From the NCBI RefSeq assembly GCF_030445035.2, contig NC_080688.1, forward strand, positions 66,001,449-66,065,448: DNA of 64,000 nucleotides, in the 5' to 3' direction. How positions within the stretch are numbered: position 1 is the first letter of the stretch; every line of letters starts with the position of its first letter. Below, piece by piece: positions 12,619 to 24,020 of this stretch. The translations under genes and the position numbers were made by a program. A model generated the notes under the pieces. That model was not told the origin of the DNA, made no database searches, and was given only the letters and a program-made list of their open reading frames with translations. This stretch comes from Dasypus novemcinctus. Its lineage: Eukaryota; Chordata; Mammalia; Cingulata; Dasypodidae.

Positions 12619-13099
12619 CTCTATGCATATGCAGAAAGAAAGATCTAGAGAAAGAGACAAAAATTGGCAGAGACAAAAATATAAAGGGACACTGAAACAG
12701 TAGGAAATGTATCCAAGTTGTATACTATATGTGACATATTTTTTAAAAGTAATTATTACATTTAATTTTAAATGGATTTAACAGGAGCAAAAGCCTAGAT
12801 AAAACTCTACTCTAATTGTCCCCTACAAGAGAACTAACTTCCTAGAAGATACCACCAAATTTTAGGGAAATTAAGAAATTAGAATCACGTTGGTTTTGCC
12901 AAATGAGAGTTTCCATCCAGACATGATTGATTGACTACCTGCTGGGAAAGATAAGAGTTAATACGTAGATACATGCTCCAATCTGCCCCCTCCTTTCTCC
13001 CAATGTTGTTGCTTATATTATTTTTACTTTGTCAGAGTTTACCATTATTATGTTTAATAGTTTTCCTATCTAAGTGGATTCTGGGTTCACTACAAGACT

Positions 13100-13924
13100 T
13101 AGTGCTATGGCTTCAGAATAACAGGTTTTTTATTTAAATTCATCCTTTGGTTAACCAGATTTCACCAGCGGGAAGTCTTTTCAAAAAGGCTCATAGATGC
13201 TATATTTTCAAGTCCTTTCATATTTGAAGATTTGGGTTCTTGCCATTTTATTTAAACTCAGTTTTGGCTGGGTAGAACCCACATAAGACCATACTTTATA
13301 CGACAGTTTGAAGATTTTTGTGGATTCCAGAAAAGATCATGTTCTTAGAGTTAATCCATTCCCGTGTGTGTGGGACCCTTTGATTGGACTGGATTCAGTT
13401 GGGGGGCCTTTGACTGGATTGCTGAAGTGAGGCATGACCCAGGGTGGGTCTTAGTCCTCTTGCTGGAGTCCTTTATAAACAGAGGACTGAAAGCAGAAAG
13501 ACAGAGAAAAAGCAGCAGTGACAGAGAACCCCCAAGAGTCTGAGAGAGTCCTGGAGGCCAGAGGCTGGAATCAGCAGAGTACAGAGGTACAGAACAAGGA
13601 CTCCTAAAGGTGAAAGAGATGAGGCCCAGAGGAGAGAGGAGAGATAAGCCATATGCCTGATGTCTACAGCTGAGCTCCGGGAAGAAGCAAGCCTGGAGGA
13701 GGAGGCAGGGACCCAGACCAGCAGAACTGCTGTTGTGTCTTGCCACATGGCAGGAGTCCAGGATCACTATCAGCCAACATCTGGTGAGACAGCATCACTG
13801 ATGATGCCTTGATTTGGACATTTCCATGGCCTCAGAACTGTAAGCTTTTAACCTAATAAATTCCCTTTATAAAAGCTAACCCATTTCTGGTATATTGCTC
13901 CCAGTACCTTTTAGCAAACTAAAA
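13100..13924 (+). mobile_element. LTR-like repeat (probable MaLR relative)
   Basis: The 3' portion has an aataaattccctttataaaagc block, then 'ccatttctggtatattgc' and a caaactaaaaca end. This has the same architecture as the four LTRs at 17.9, 39.2, 48.2 and 56.0 kb but a different sequence. The left boundary is uncertain. Confidence 0.5.
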
Positions 13925-14260
13925 CACTCTCTTTCCCTTCTAGACATTTCTCCTCTGTTTTCTGGCACTGACAGTTGCTGGAACAACATCTGAAACCCAC
14001 CTTAATTATCTACTTTTTTTAAATCATTTTTTAAATCTTTTTTTAAAGATACATAAATCACACAAAAATTTTTTTCTTGTAAGTGAATTTTTTCTTGTAA
14101 TGGATGCCAAAAATAAATATAAATTTTATTTTCCAAGTTTAATAGTTCTACCAGAATGTGTATAAAGATTAACTGTTATAAATTTTTCCTGATAAATGGT
14201 ATGTGTTTTCAAACTTGCAGATTTAGTCTTTATTCCAATACCTGTATGAGGTCACTTTTT

Positions 14261-14932
14261 CCCCTCCCCCTCCCCCCACCTTGCAGTTTTCACTGTCTGT
14301 GTCCATTCACCGTGTGATCTTCTGTATCTATTTCTCTTTTTTTGTCTTTTCTTCTTGTCTTTCTCCCCTAGGATTCACTGGGATCCAATCCTGGGGACCT
14401 CTGATGTGAAAAGAGTTTCCGTGTCACTTGAGCCACCTCAGTTCCTGGTTTCTACTGCGTATCACCTTGACTCTCCCCTTCATCTCTCTTTTTGTTGCAT
14501 CATCATCTTGCTGCATGACTCACTTGTGTGGGCACTGGCTCACCACACGGGCACTTGGCTTGCTGTGCAGGCACTCAGTTCACCACACAGGCACTGGCTT
14601 ACCACACAGGCACTGGCTCACCATGCAGGTACTCGTGGGCACTTGACTCACCATGCAGGCACTCAGCTCACCACACTGGCACTTGCACAGGCACTTGGCT
14701 TGCCACATGGGCACTTGGTTTACCATGCAGGCACTCATGAGGGCACTCAGATCACCACATGGGCACTTGGCTTGCCAAATGGGCACACTCGTGGGCACTT
14801 GGCTCATCATGTGGGCACTTGGTTCACCATGCATGCACTCGGCTCATTGCATGGGTACACTTTCTCTTCTTTTTCATCAGGAAGCCCCAGGGATTGACAG
14901 AGGCCTTACACTTGAGCCACATCTGCTTCCCA
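14261..14932 (-). mobile_element. SINE variant carrying an internal ~20-bp minisatellite
   Basis: A reverse-oriented tRNA-like head (complement near 14890-14930) has a SINE tail complement at 14261-14300. Between them, about 14525-14860, lie some 16 degenerate units of the form gggcacttggctcaccatgc. Flanks tgaggtcacttttt (14247-14260) and tgagttcacttttt (14933-14946) match at 13 of 14. The 180-codon frame at 14355-14897 is an artefact of this array. A shorter relative lies at 53601-54141. Confidence 0.82.
14525..14860. repeat. Minisatellite, ~20-bp unit, ~16 copies, inside SINE
   Basis: Units share the core GGGCACT followed by (C/T)(A/G)G(C/T)TCACCA(C/T)G(C/G). They are diverged and vary in length by a few bases. 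Confidence 0.8.
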
Positions 14933-14949
14933 TGAGTTCACTTTTTAAA

Positions 14950-16120
14950 TGTAGATCTCTCAACCATTTGGAGTTTATGGTGGTAAACAGTATGAGGGAT
15001 GGGTCCAATTTTATCCTTTTTAAAATTTTTACTAATGCGTGTCCAAGTGCCATTTAAGGCATTTTGAGCAAGCAGGTGAAACTGTCTGGAGAGACACTAT
15101 GACATCAGGACTCTCCCAGAGGTGCAGAGGCGCAGATCTGAGGGTCATAGCAGGGATGTCCAAACAAGGAGATGGGATAGGATTCCCAGGGAAGAACATG
15201 TCAATACCAGTGCAAGCAGGGCCAAGATCCAAACCTTGGGAAGCCTGTGTATTTAGGGAATGCTAAGAAGAAAAAGAGAGGGAGGGGTTTGAAGAAGCAG
15301 GAACTACATCCAGGAATGTTAAGGAAGTCAAGGCAAGAGGATTTCAAAAAGGAGGAAATCTTGGAGCTATATACTCCGCTAAGATTGAAGAGGAATAAGA
15401 TTGAGAAAAGACTGACGGATTTGGTTCTTAGAGGCATTGGTCTGGAGAGATTGGCCTCCATAGAAAGCTAAAAGCAGGAGCCTGGCTGCAAAGGACAAAA
15501 GAATGAACAGATAGATGGTGATATAAGTGAGACAGCTCTTTCTGGAATGGTATGGAAGGAGAGGGAAAGATGCAGCTGTTCCAGAGTCAGCAGGATAGAG
15601 GGGAGATTGTTTTAGGCAGAGGTGGGCTCTACTACTCTTAACATATTAGGCTCATGAAATGGGTTGGAGAGGTGAGAGGTGGAAGGTGAAAAGGAGAGGG
15701 CCCCGCCCCCATCAAAATGGCAGGAGTGAAAAGCTTCAGAGCTCCATCCCCCCTCCCCCACCATGGAAGCTTTGATCGCCCAGCAAGAACTGGCAGAAAC
15801 ATCATCCTCAAAACTCCAAAAAACATCGTTCTCATTACTGTAAAGGATTACAGTAATGGGGTGAGACAAGAATCAAGAAAAAACAGTAGGATCTCCTGAA
15901 GCCCTGTCTGGCCCTTCCCCAACCCCTCACTGGCTCAGCATAGAGCTGGCCCATTCTCCTAGTGCAAATCCCTAGTCCTGGTTCCAGAGGGAGCAGAGTG
16001 ACCCTTGTACATATATACTGGTAGCAGGTATGCCAGCCCAATCTGTCTGGTAGTGACCTGAGAGACTCACTATCCCAGAACTTGCCTAACATATAGAAGG
16101 CGGTTCACCAAGCTCTTCTA
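14950..16120. other. Non-coding stretch
   Basis: No gene motif is seen. Purine-rich in parts (15240-15420). Confidence 0.35.
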
Positions 16121-16124
16121 CAGA

Positions 16125-16395
16125 ACCCTGGAATGGAATTAAGAGTTCAGAAATCAACCCTCACATCTATGGCCAACTGATTTTTGACCAGAGTGCCAAA
16201 CTCACTCAATTGGGAAAGAATAGTCTCTTCAACAAATCACAATGTTGGATGTTCTGGATGTTCATATACAAAACTGGATGTTCATATACAAAAGAATGAT
16301 GGTGGTTCCCTACCCCACACCATATACGAAAATCAATGCAAAATGGATCAAAAGTCTAAATATGAGAACCAGAACTACAAAAGATATCTTTTTAA
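16125..16395 (+). mobile_element. L1 ORF2 fragment
   Basis: Short and diverged, with the ORF2 section around 'ctcacatctatggccaactgatttttgacc...ccaaactcactcaattggg' and 'cataccatatacgaaaatcaa'-like text. It is truncated at both ends. It contains a small internal duplication of ggatgttcatatacaaaa at about 16257 and 16275. Confidence 0.7.
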
Positions 16396-16499
16396 ATTGG
16401 CTTTTAACTGTTTGTGGCTGTTCAATATGTATTTTTATATTGAACTATTAACCCTATTCTTTCATTTCTGCACAAATACACCTTTTCCCCAATACATAT

Positions 16500-16940
16500 T
16501 GTGATAGTTAGGCTCATGTGTCAACTTGGCCAGGTGATGGTGCCTGGTTGTTTGAGCAAGCAAGCACTGGCTTGAGTGTTATTGTGAGTACATTTCATTG
16601 ACTTGAATCATCAGTGAGTTGACTGCATCTATGGTTGATTACACCTATAATTAACTGAGAAGATTGCCTTCAGCAATAAGAGATATTTCATCCAATCAGC
16701 TGAGGGCCTTAAAGGTGATGATTTCAGCAGTCTTAAGAGAGAATCCCATCTCTACTTCTGCCAGCCAGCCTCTCCTGGAGAATTCATTGAAACTTTCATG
16801 GAGTTCCCAGGTTGCTGCCAGCCCTATGGAACTGAAACTCATGTGTCCCCACAGTCGCATGAGACAATTTTATAAAATCTCATAATATATACAGACATCT
16901 CCTGTCAGTTCTTTTTCACTAGAGAACCCTGACTTATGTA
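16500..16940 (+). mobile_element. ERV-L solo LTR with 5-bp TSD
   Basis: It is homologous to the LTR at 4900-5352. Identical catat pentamers at 16495-16499 and 16941-16945 flank the block, as expected for ERV-L class integration. No internal sequence is present. Confidence 0.8.
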
Positions 16941-17191
16941 CATATACTCATACATATGACTGAAATTTCACATAAGTTTCAGGCCCTTTCATGTGAGTGT
17001 CTTTAGAAGGGGAGATGGGACGAGAAGGACTGTGCAGATACAGGATATATGGTGGAGAACTAAATTCACTATTTTGGCAAAGGCCTATGGAAATTTTCTC
17101 TTGTTTTTTGATGCTTAGAAGTGAGTGATTAATAACTTTTAGTAAATTCACTCTACTACCTTTCAATTAATTATCTCAGAGGAAGGTAGAC

Positions 17192-18732
17192 TTTTTTTTC
17201 AAATTTATTGAAGTATATCACTCATACATAAACATACATGAACAATATATGTATAGTAATAGTTGTGAACTTACAAAACAGATATATATAATAACATCAT
17301 ACAGGACTCTCATACCTCACCCTACCACCAATACCTTCCATTATTGTTAAACATTTTAAACTAAGGATTAAAGAGGATCATCAAAATATAACTACTAACC
17401 AAAGTATTTTCCCCCAACCCACCCTATTATTATTATTACCTTTATATCATTTATATATGAACATACATAAACAATAAGTTTATGGTAAAAGTCGTGAACT
17501 TACAGCAAACATGCATAACATCATACAGGGGTCCCATATATCAACCCTCCACCAATACCTTGCATGGTCGTGAGACATTTGTTACAAATTATGAAAGAAT
17601 ATTATCAAAATCTTACTATTAATTATAGTCCTTATCTTACATTTGGCGTATTTTCCCCCAACCCACCCTATTATTATTTTTTAAATATATTTTTATGACA
17701 GAAGTTGTAAACTTACGAAATAATCATGCATATGTGCAGAATTCCCCCCTCCCCAAATTCCTCTATCAACACACCACACTGTGGTGGAACATTTGTTACA
17801 GATTATAAGATATCATCCTATTGTTACTACATCCATAGTGTACATTTGTCACACATTTACCATACTGCCTGTATTCGTCCGTCAAAGGGCCGCTGATGCA
17901 AAATACCAGAAGTTGGTTGGTTTTTATGAAGGGTATTTATTTGGGGTAGGAGCTTACAGTTACTAGGCCATAAAGCATAAGTTACTTCCCTCACCAAAGT
18001 CTATTTCCATATGTTAGGGTAAGATGGCTGCCAACGTCTGTAAGGGTTCGAGCTTTCTGGGTTCCTCTGGGCTCAGCTCCTCTGTTTCCTCCACAAGGTC
18101 AGCTGTAGACTATGAGGCTCTCTAGGTTTTGCCTCTCTCCACAAGGTCAGCTGTAGACTATCAGACAAACAGCTCTGTCTCTTTCCCTGGGGCTCCAGTT
18201 TAAGACTTCAGTATCAAACTCCAACATCAAAACTCCAACATCAGAACTCCAACATCAGAAAACCCACAACTCTGTCCTTTACCATGCCTTTAATCTGTGA
18301 ATCCCCACCCACCAAGGGGTGGGGACTCAATGCCCTAATGACATGGCCCAATTAAAGCCTTAATCTAAAGTCAATCAGGCCCAGATACAGATCAGATTAC
18401 AAACATAATCCAATATCTATTTTTGGAATTCATAACCATATCAAACCGCTACACTGCCCCATTATTAACACAGTACATCTTGGCATAGATGTAAAAATAC
18501 TACATTATTACTGCTAACCACAGTCCATAGGTCATTCCAGTTGTATTTTTCCCATGCTTCTTCACATTCCCACCACCCAGCAACAGTGATGTACATTTGC
18601 TCTAGCTAACAAAGGACACTCTTGCATCTGTACCATCAACCACAATTTTCATCCACTTCTGGGTTTACTGTGCTATTCAGTTCCTAGATTATTCTCTATC
18701 ATTCTGTCAACTGGCATTTGCATCCCTAGACT
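17192..18732 (-). mobile_element. 5'-truncated L1 (3' UTR only) interrupted by a MaLR-like LTR
   Basis: Minus-strand L1 3' UTR, homologous to 60400-61350, where the same UTR follows an ORF2 fragment. The 12-bp duplication aggaaggtagac flanks it (17180-17191 and 18733-18744), so this is one insertion. It was later hit by an LTR at 17870-18453. The tail complement tttttttt is at the left end. Confidence 0.85.
17870..18453 (-). mobile_element. MaLR-like solo LTR, ctgcc 5-bp TSD
   Basis: Read on the minus strand, it starts TGTAGCGGTTTGATATGG and ends GAATACA. It contains an AATAAA/TTATAAA-like block near its 3' end. The duplication ctgcc flanks it (17865-17869; 18454-18458). It is nested in an older L1. 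An internal repeat of ccacaaggtcagctgtagac occurs twice. Confidence 0.85.
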
Positions 18733-18959
18733 AGGAAGGTAGACATTTGGTGTTAATATCCTAACACTAGACTTGTCCACATATAGCCACTGACTCAGAC
18801 ACTTGGATAAAAAGAATGTTTACCTGCAAATGAACATCCTTGTTCACAATATTTGCTTGACTCATTAGCCTGTGTTCTTCAGGCTGTGAGAAAGGGGAAC
18901 GACCTGTGAGCACCTCAGCTCAAGTTTCAGTTTCATCATCTGCAGGATGGAGATCATTT

Positions 18960-19155
18960 TCAAAATATGAGGTCCCAATATACCCCCCACCTCCCTCACC
19001 CCACTCCTCCCCCCATAACAACAACCTCCTCAATCATCATTTACGTCATCATTTATGTCTCATAAAGGGGGGTGGGTATATGGGGACCTCACATTTTTTG
19101 GATGTAACATTAAAAAAAAAAAAGACAAAAAAATGAAAAAAAAAAAAAAGAAGCA
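18960..19155 (+). mobile_element. Very short L1-tail insertion with inverted 5' part
   Basis: Positions 18960-19060 are the reverse complement of the shared L1-type tail (gaggtccc...cccccacctccc...ccccataacaacaacctcc). Immediately after, 19060-19130 gives the same tail in sense (ggtatatggggacctcac, gatgtaacattaaaaaaaa). The two arms overlap by roughly 35-40 bases around 'tatatggggacctca'. This is the structure left by twin priming. I could not define a target-site duplication. Confidence 0.7.
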
Positions 19156-19239
19156 CAATACCAGGGAAAGAATGTGGAAAAAAAATGAATAAATAAATTT
19201 AGATTTGCTTAGTTTCCCATGCCTTCCTTTCCCATTTAA

Positions 19240-19345
19240 TCTCATTCAGTCCTCAAGGCACTTCTGGCAGGTAGGTTTTCTCATTTTATAGATGATGAAA
19301 CCAAGGCCCATGGAGCTTAAGAAACTAGTGAGAGGTGGCATAGTA
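19240..19345 (-). mobile_element. MIR fragment
   Basis: It contains the MIR core in reverse: ttttatagatgatgaaac-caaggcc, preceded by a ctcattcagtcctcaaggca block. Confidence 0.65.
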
Positions 19346-19679
19346 ATAATACCCCACCCACTTACCTCTCAGGCTGCTTTAAAGATGAAGTGAGATCATA
19401 GTGGAAAAGTGCCCTGACCACAAAGTTGAGAGTGCACAACTATTGAAGAAAGCTGTCCTGACAAGTTGTGTCACACCTGCCAATTTCTGCCAGCTCTCAG
19501 CAAACCATATAACCAATAAGAGAGGAAAACATCTCAAGCAGATTTGTTTGTCATCATTGTTGTTGTCTTCACCATCACCATCGCTACCTGTACCGATGGT
19601 TTATTGTGTGTTAGACATTGTGCTAGGCCTTGATCACACATTCATGTAGCTGGAGACTGAAGCCCTTTGACCATAGCCT

Positions 19680-20175
19680 ACAGGGCCTGTAATCTGTTCT
19701 CTGGCCCCTATCCTTCTGACTCCAATCTCCTGCCACTCTCTCCCTTGCTCACTTCCTTTAAACCTCAGAGCCTCCCCTGTTTTAAGCATGGCAAGCAGGC
19801 CCACCGCACTCAACCTTTGCCCTTGGCTGCTGTTTCTCCCACCTAGGACACTCTTCCCCCAGGAATTTCTGTGTTCTGTACCCTTGTTTCACTCTAGTCT
19901 TTGCCCCAAGAGTCTTTCCTGACCCCTTATCTGAAATAGCACTGCCCTCTGGCTCCCAGCCCTTCTACCTCCTCGCCCAGGTTTACTTTTCTTTATTGGA
20001 CGTATCACTACCTGCCTTTGTATTATATATACATTTGTTAATTGTCTATGTCCCCCATTGAAATGTAAGCTCCACGAGGACAGGGACCTAGCTCAATTTG
20101 CTCACTGTTGCACTCCATGCCTAGAATAGTGCCTGGCGCATAACAGGACCTTGTTTAGTATGTGTTTTGGTAAAT
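19680..20175 (+). mobile_element. L2 LINE 3' end
   Basis: It carries the typical L2 3' UTR motifs: aatgtaagctccacgaggac, agggacctagctcaatttg and cctagaatagtgcctggc, plus the preceding cttcctgacccc / gaaatagcactgccct section. Confidence 0.75.
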
Positions 20176-21268
20176 ACTAGTGGAACCTACCATGGTCACT
20201 GAACAGGTGTGGAAAACCTTCAGTCTCCATAACCACCAAGTCACTGACCTCATGGGCCTTATTTCCACCTACAAATGTTAGGGAGCTCTTGTGAGCCCAG
20301 ATGGTGATGCTGTAACTCAGTGTGACCAGCGGACCCACCCAACCAAGACAACTGTGACCAGCTGCTCACATGGAATCCACTCCAAAACCCAACCAGGCTC
20401 AGTGACAGCCCCACACTGGACGTGGAATCTCCACGGAAGGACTGGGAAAATCCGAACACTTCTACCAGGCAGCCCGTGGACCAGTCACGTGCAGACAGTT
20501 GAACCAAGGAAATATAAGTTGAGTAAAACTAAATGAGCCAGTGGAAAAGCAAGGAGAAGGCCCAGGAGTCAGTCTTGAAACAGCCCTGAGATCAACTGGA
20601 CATCCTCTGGAGAAAGAAAGGAGCATTTTTTAAAATAAAATGGCCTTACTTCACCTTCTCTGTCAAGTGCTTTCTGAGCCAGATGCTGGAAGCATTTACG
20701 AAGTTTCCCAAGGCAGTCTGCTGACTGACTCTGGATCCCGCCCCAGCCCTTGCTGCTCCCTGGCCCCAGAGCAGCTAATCGGGGCTGACTTCAAGTCCCT
20801 GGCAGCCTGTGCGAAGGGGCAGGCTGGGAAATACCACCCCAGCTCCTGGTAACCAAACACCCTCCTTTCTGAGCCCTTCAGCCCCTTTGACCCTTCCGAG
20901 GTCACTTCCTCTCAAGCTTATCTCCCTTCTGGCCTGCATAGCTGTAAAGATGAAATGAAGAATCAGGGAACAAAACCAAGGCTGGGTGTGACTAGTGAGT
21001 AAGTCCCTCCGGGTGAGGCCAAGCCCACGGAGGGAGGTGAAAATGCGTGAACACAAGCGCTGGGAGGCAGACTCGGGCCTGTCTGGGCCCATTACAGATG
21101 AGGAGGGCAAGTGCAGAGGCCACCTACCATGCAGTGTTCCTCGGTCGAGGGGCCACGTGTGCCAGGCACGGTTCTCAGCCCAAGAAAAGAGCGGGGGTGA
21201 AGACAGACAACATCCCTGCCCTTAGGGGAGGACAGGCGACTCCACAAGAGATTTCATTAAAAAGAAAG
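20176..21268. other. Unique-looking non-coding stretch
   Basis: Moderately GC-rich from about 20640. I found no convincing exon and no repeat I recognise. Confidence 0.35.
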
Positions 21269-21270
21269 CT

Positions 21271-21570
21271 GCAAGAGTGGATGCAGCTCAGTGGTTGAGC
21301 ACCTGTTTCCCATGTATGAGGGCCCAGGTTCAATTCAGGTACCAGCTTGAAAAAAAAAAAAGAAAGGGGGAAGTGGCTGTGGTGCAAGCAATTGAGCTCC
21401 TGTTTACCATATGGAGGACCTGGGTTCGATCCTTGGGACCTCCTGGTAAAGAAAGAGAAAAGGTCATCCCTGACCTTGCAGTGCAGAGAGGCACAGACCC
21501 CCATGCGGCGAAGCAACACATCAAAAAGATGACGGCGCAACCAGATAGGGAAAAAAAGCTGCCATTCAGG
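21271..21570 (+). mobile_element. Two adjacent short tRNA-like SINEs
   Basis: The first (about 21271-21360) has tggatgcagctcagtggttg and an oligo(A) tail. The second (about 21363-21570) has gggggaagtggctgtggtgc, a B-box-like gggttcgatcc, and an A-rich 'aagatgacggcgcaacc' body that resembles the DAS body. They are diverged members of the SINE superfamily. Confidence 0.65.
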
Positions 21571-21976
21571 ACAGTGCCACGGAGACCTGTCAGGCGTGCG
21601 ATGTGGGGGTGGCCCTGAGCCACGACAGGGTTTGCAGGATGGGGTTTGAGCTGAGGCTCGGGGAGAAGCTGGCGAAGGCGGGGTAGTAAGCTGGACTGGG
21701 GACAGCTTGGTGGTGGCCTGACCATCAACAGGAGCTTGGCGGGGCTGATGAGTAGAAGAAAAGACCAATGTGCCTGCAGAGGAGCTGGAACAGGACGAGG
21801 TGGGCAGCTGTGCAGGGGCAGGGCAGAGTTTTCCATCAGGGAGAGGACTTGGGATTTTTCTCTAAATGCAACGGAAAGTCGTTGGAGAGATTTTGTTTTT
21901 GTTTTTAATTGTAACAACATATACATATATATACACACACACACATAATCATAAAATGTGCTGTTTTAACCCTTTT

Positions 21977-22388
21977 TTTAAACAGACTTTTTATTTATTT
22001 CTCCCCCATTCCCCCCCAACCCCCATTATCTGCTCTCTGTGTCCATTTGTTGTGTGTTCTTCTGTGTCTGCTTGCATTCTTGTCAGCGGCACCAGAAATC
22101 TGTGCCTCTTTTTGTTGCATCATCTTGAGGCGTCAGCTCTCTGTGTGTGCGGCGCCACTCCCCGGCAGGCTGCGGTTTTTTTTGCATGGGGCGACTGTCC
22201 TTGCAGGGTGCACTCCTTGCATGTGGGGCTACCCTCCATGGGGGACACCCCTGCGTGGCATGGCACTCCTTGCACGCATCAGCACTGCATGTGGGCCAGC
22301 TCCACACGGGTCAGGAGGCCCTGGGTTTGAACCCTGGACCTCCTATATGGTAGGTGGATGCTCTATCAGTTGAACCAAATCTGCTTCC
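21977..22388 (-). mobile_element. DAS-type SINE with 16-bp target-site duplication
   Basis: Reverse-oriented full SINE. The flanks ctgttttaaccctttt at 21961-21976 and 22389-22404 are identical. Confidence 0.93.
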
Positions 22389-22404
22389 CTGTTTTAACCC
22401 TTTT

Positions 22405-22790
22405 AAGTGTAAAACTGAAGTGACATTAATTATACACACAAGGTTGTGCTACCATCCCCACCATTCATTACCAGAACTTTTTCATCACCCCAAACAGAAA
22501 CCCTGTGCCCATTACGCAATAACTCCCCATTCGCCCTCCCCCCGCCCCCAGTTATCTCTAACCAACTTTCTGTTTCCATGAATTTGTTTGTTCTAGATAG
22601 TTTATGTAAGTTGAACCATGTAATATTTGTCCTATTGGGTCTGGCTTCTGTCACCCAGCCTAAGGCTTTCAAGGGTGACAGCCTAAGAATGTAAAACTGC
22701 CCACAAGTTGTAAACAAGTTCAAGTTGATCAACTCCATGGCAGCATGGAGCAGAATGTTATCCTTTTTATGGCTGAATCATCACTGGAGA
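22405..22790 (-). mobile_element. L1 3' UTR fragment (L1M-like) with a ~58-bp foreign insert
   Basis: Antisense L1M-type 3' UTR: ttcattaccagaacttttt, aacagaaaccctgtgcccatt, gtctggcttctgtcaccc, and later tatccttttttatggctgaat-like text. Between about 22676 and 22733 is a segment not expected in the L1, which contains a 50-bp sequence repeated at 25498-25547. Confidence 0.65.
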
Positions 22791-23284
22791 GTTTTAAGCA
22801 GGACCATGACTCGACCTGGCTACTGTGAGGAGAGCAGGAGGCAGTGAGGAGGCTGCCGGTGTCCAGGTGAGCGATGACAGTGGCATGGAACAGGTGGCAT
22901 GGAGGGCAGGGAAGAGGTCTGGGTGGGAGGGAGAGCCAATGGGACTTGCAGGTGATGGGCTGGGGCAGGAAAGCATAAGAGAACTCCAGTGAGGGCCCTA
23001 TATCTGCCGGGCAAATTCACCCCATGGAGCAAAGCCAGACACATGTCATTTACAGCATATTTCAGTCAGTGCTGGCCTGAACCAGGAGAAGCGGGCTGGT
23101 GGGGAGAGATGTTTTCAGGGGAAGGCCATTTGTCCATCCAATGCCCCCCCTCCCTTCACAGCACAAAGTACAGAGCCTCAGGGATTTCCTGAATGGAAGG
23201 GGGAGATGCACCGCTCTCCACCCCGAATTGTCTGGCGTGTCAGCCCTGCAATTCAAGCCCCTCAAGGTTGCTTGGAGAATGTTC

Positions 23285-24020
23285 TTTTGACTTCTGTATG
23301 CACCATCACATGACCAGGCAATACCACTATTAGGTACATACCCAAAAAAACTGAGAGCAGTGACACAAACAGACATCTGCACACCCATGCTCATAGCAGC
23401 ATTATTTACAATTGCCAAAAGATGGAAACAACCCAAGTGTCCATCAACTGATGAATGGATAAACAAAGTGTGGTGTATACACACGAAGGAATGTTACACA
23501 ACTGCAAGAAGAAATGAAGTCGTAAAGCATATGACAGTATGGATTAGCCTGGAGGACATTGTGTTGAGCAAAGCAAGCCAAACACAAAAGGACAAATACT
23601 GTATGATTGCACTATTATAAACTAAATATATTGTGTAAACTCATGGAGTTAGTAACTAGAGTATAGGTTACCAGAAAATAGAATGAGGTCAGAGGATGGA
23701 AAGCTGAGAGTTAACCTGCACAGAATTGGTAAAACTGTTGTTTGTAAACCTTTGGAAATGAATAGAAAAGGTGAAAGCACATCATAGTGTTTGTAACTAG
23801 CAGAGCTTTTACATGGGTATGTCAGTGGTTGAAAGGGAAAATCTTTGGTCATGTATATTATCAGAAGGAAAACATAAAAATTGTAACATGGGATTGAATA
23901 GGATAGTGAAACCTCATGTAAAATGTGAATATGTGTAATGTATATATAAAGCTGTTTTTCACTGAAACTGAACAAATGTATGTTACTGTTACAAAATGTT
24001 AATGTCAGGCAAAAAAAAAT
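23285..24020 (+). mobile_element. L1 ORF2 C-terminal end and 3' UTR
   Basis: Around 23360-23620 the plus strand reads as the L1 ORF2 C-terminus (the 'FTIAKRW...[11 protein letters not shown]' type motif, then the ORF2 end). A 3' UTR follows, ending in aaaaaaaaa near 24018. It is 5'-truncated and not functional. Confidence 0.8.

Noticed and set aside
11733..12676. Long minus-strand frames of 220-229 codons
   Set aside because: They run through a SINE and a hAT MITE; the translated text is the reversed SINE seen repeatedly in the window.
14355..14897. A 180-codon open frame with repetitive residues
   Set aside because: It lies across a reversed SINE and its minisatellite; the repeats explain both the length and the composition, and no start context or homology supports a gene.
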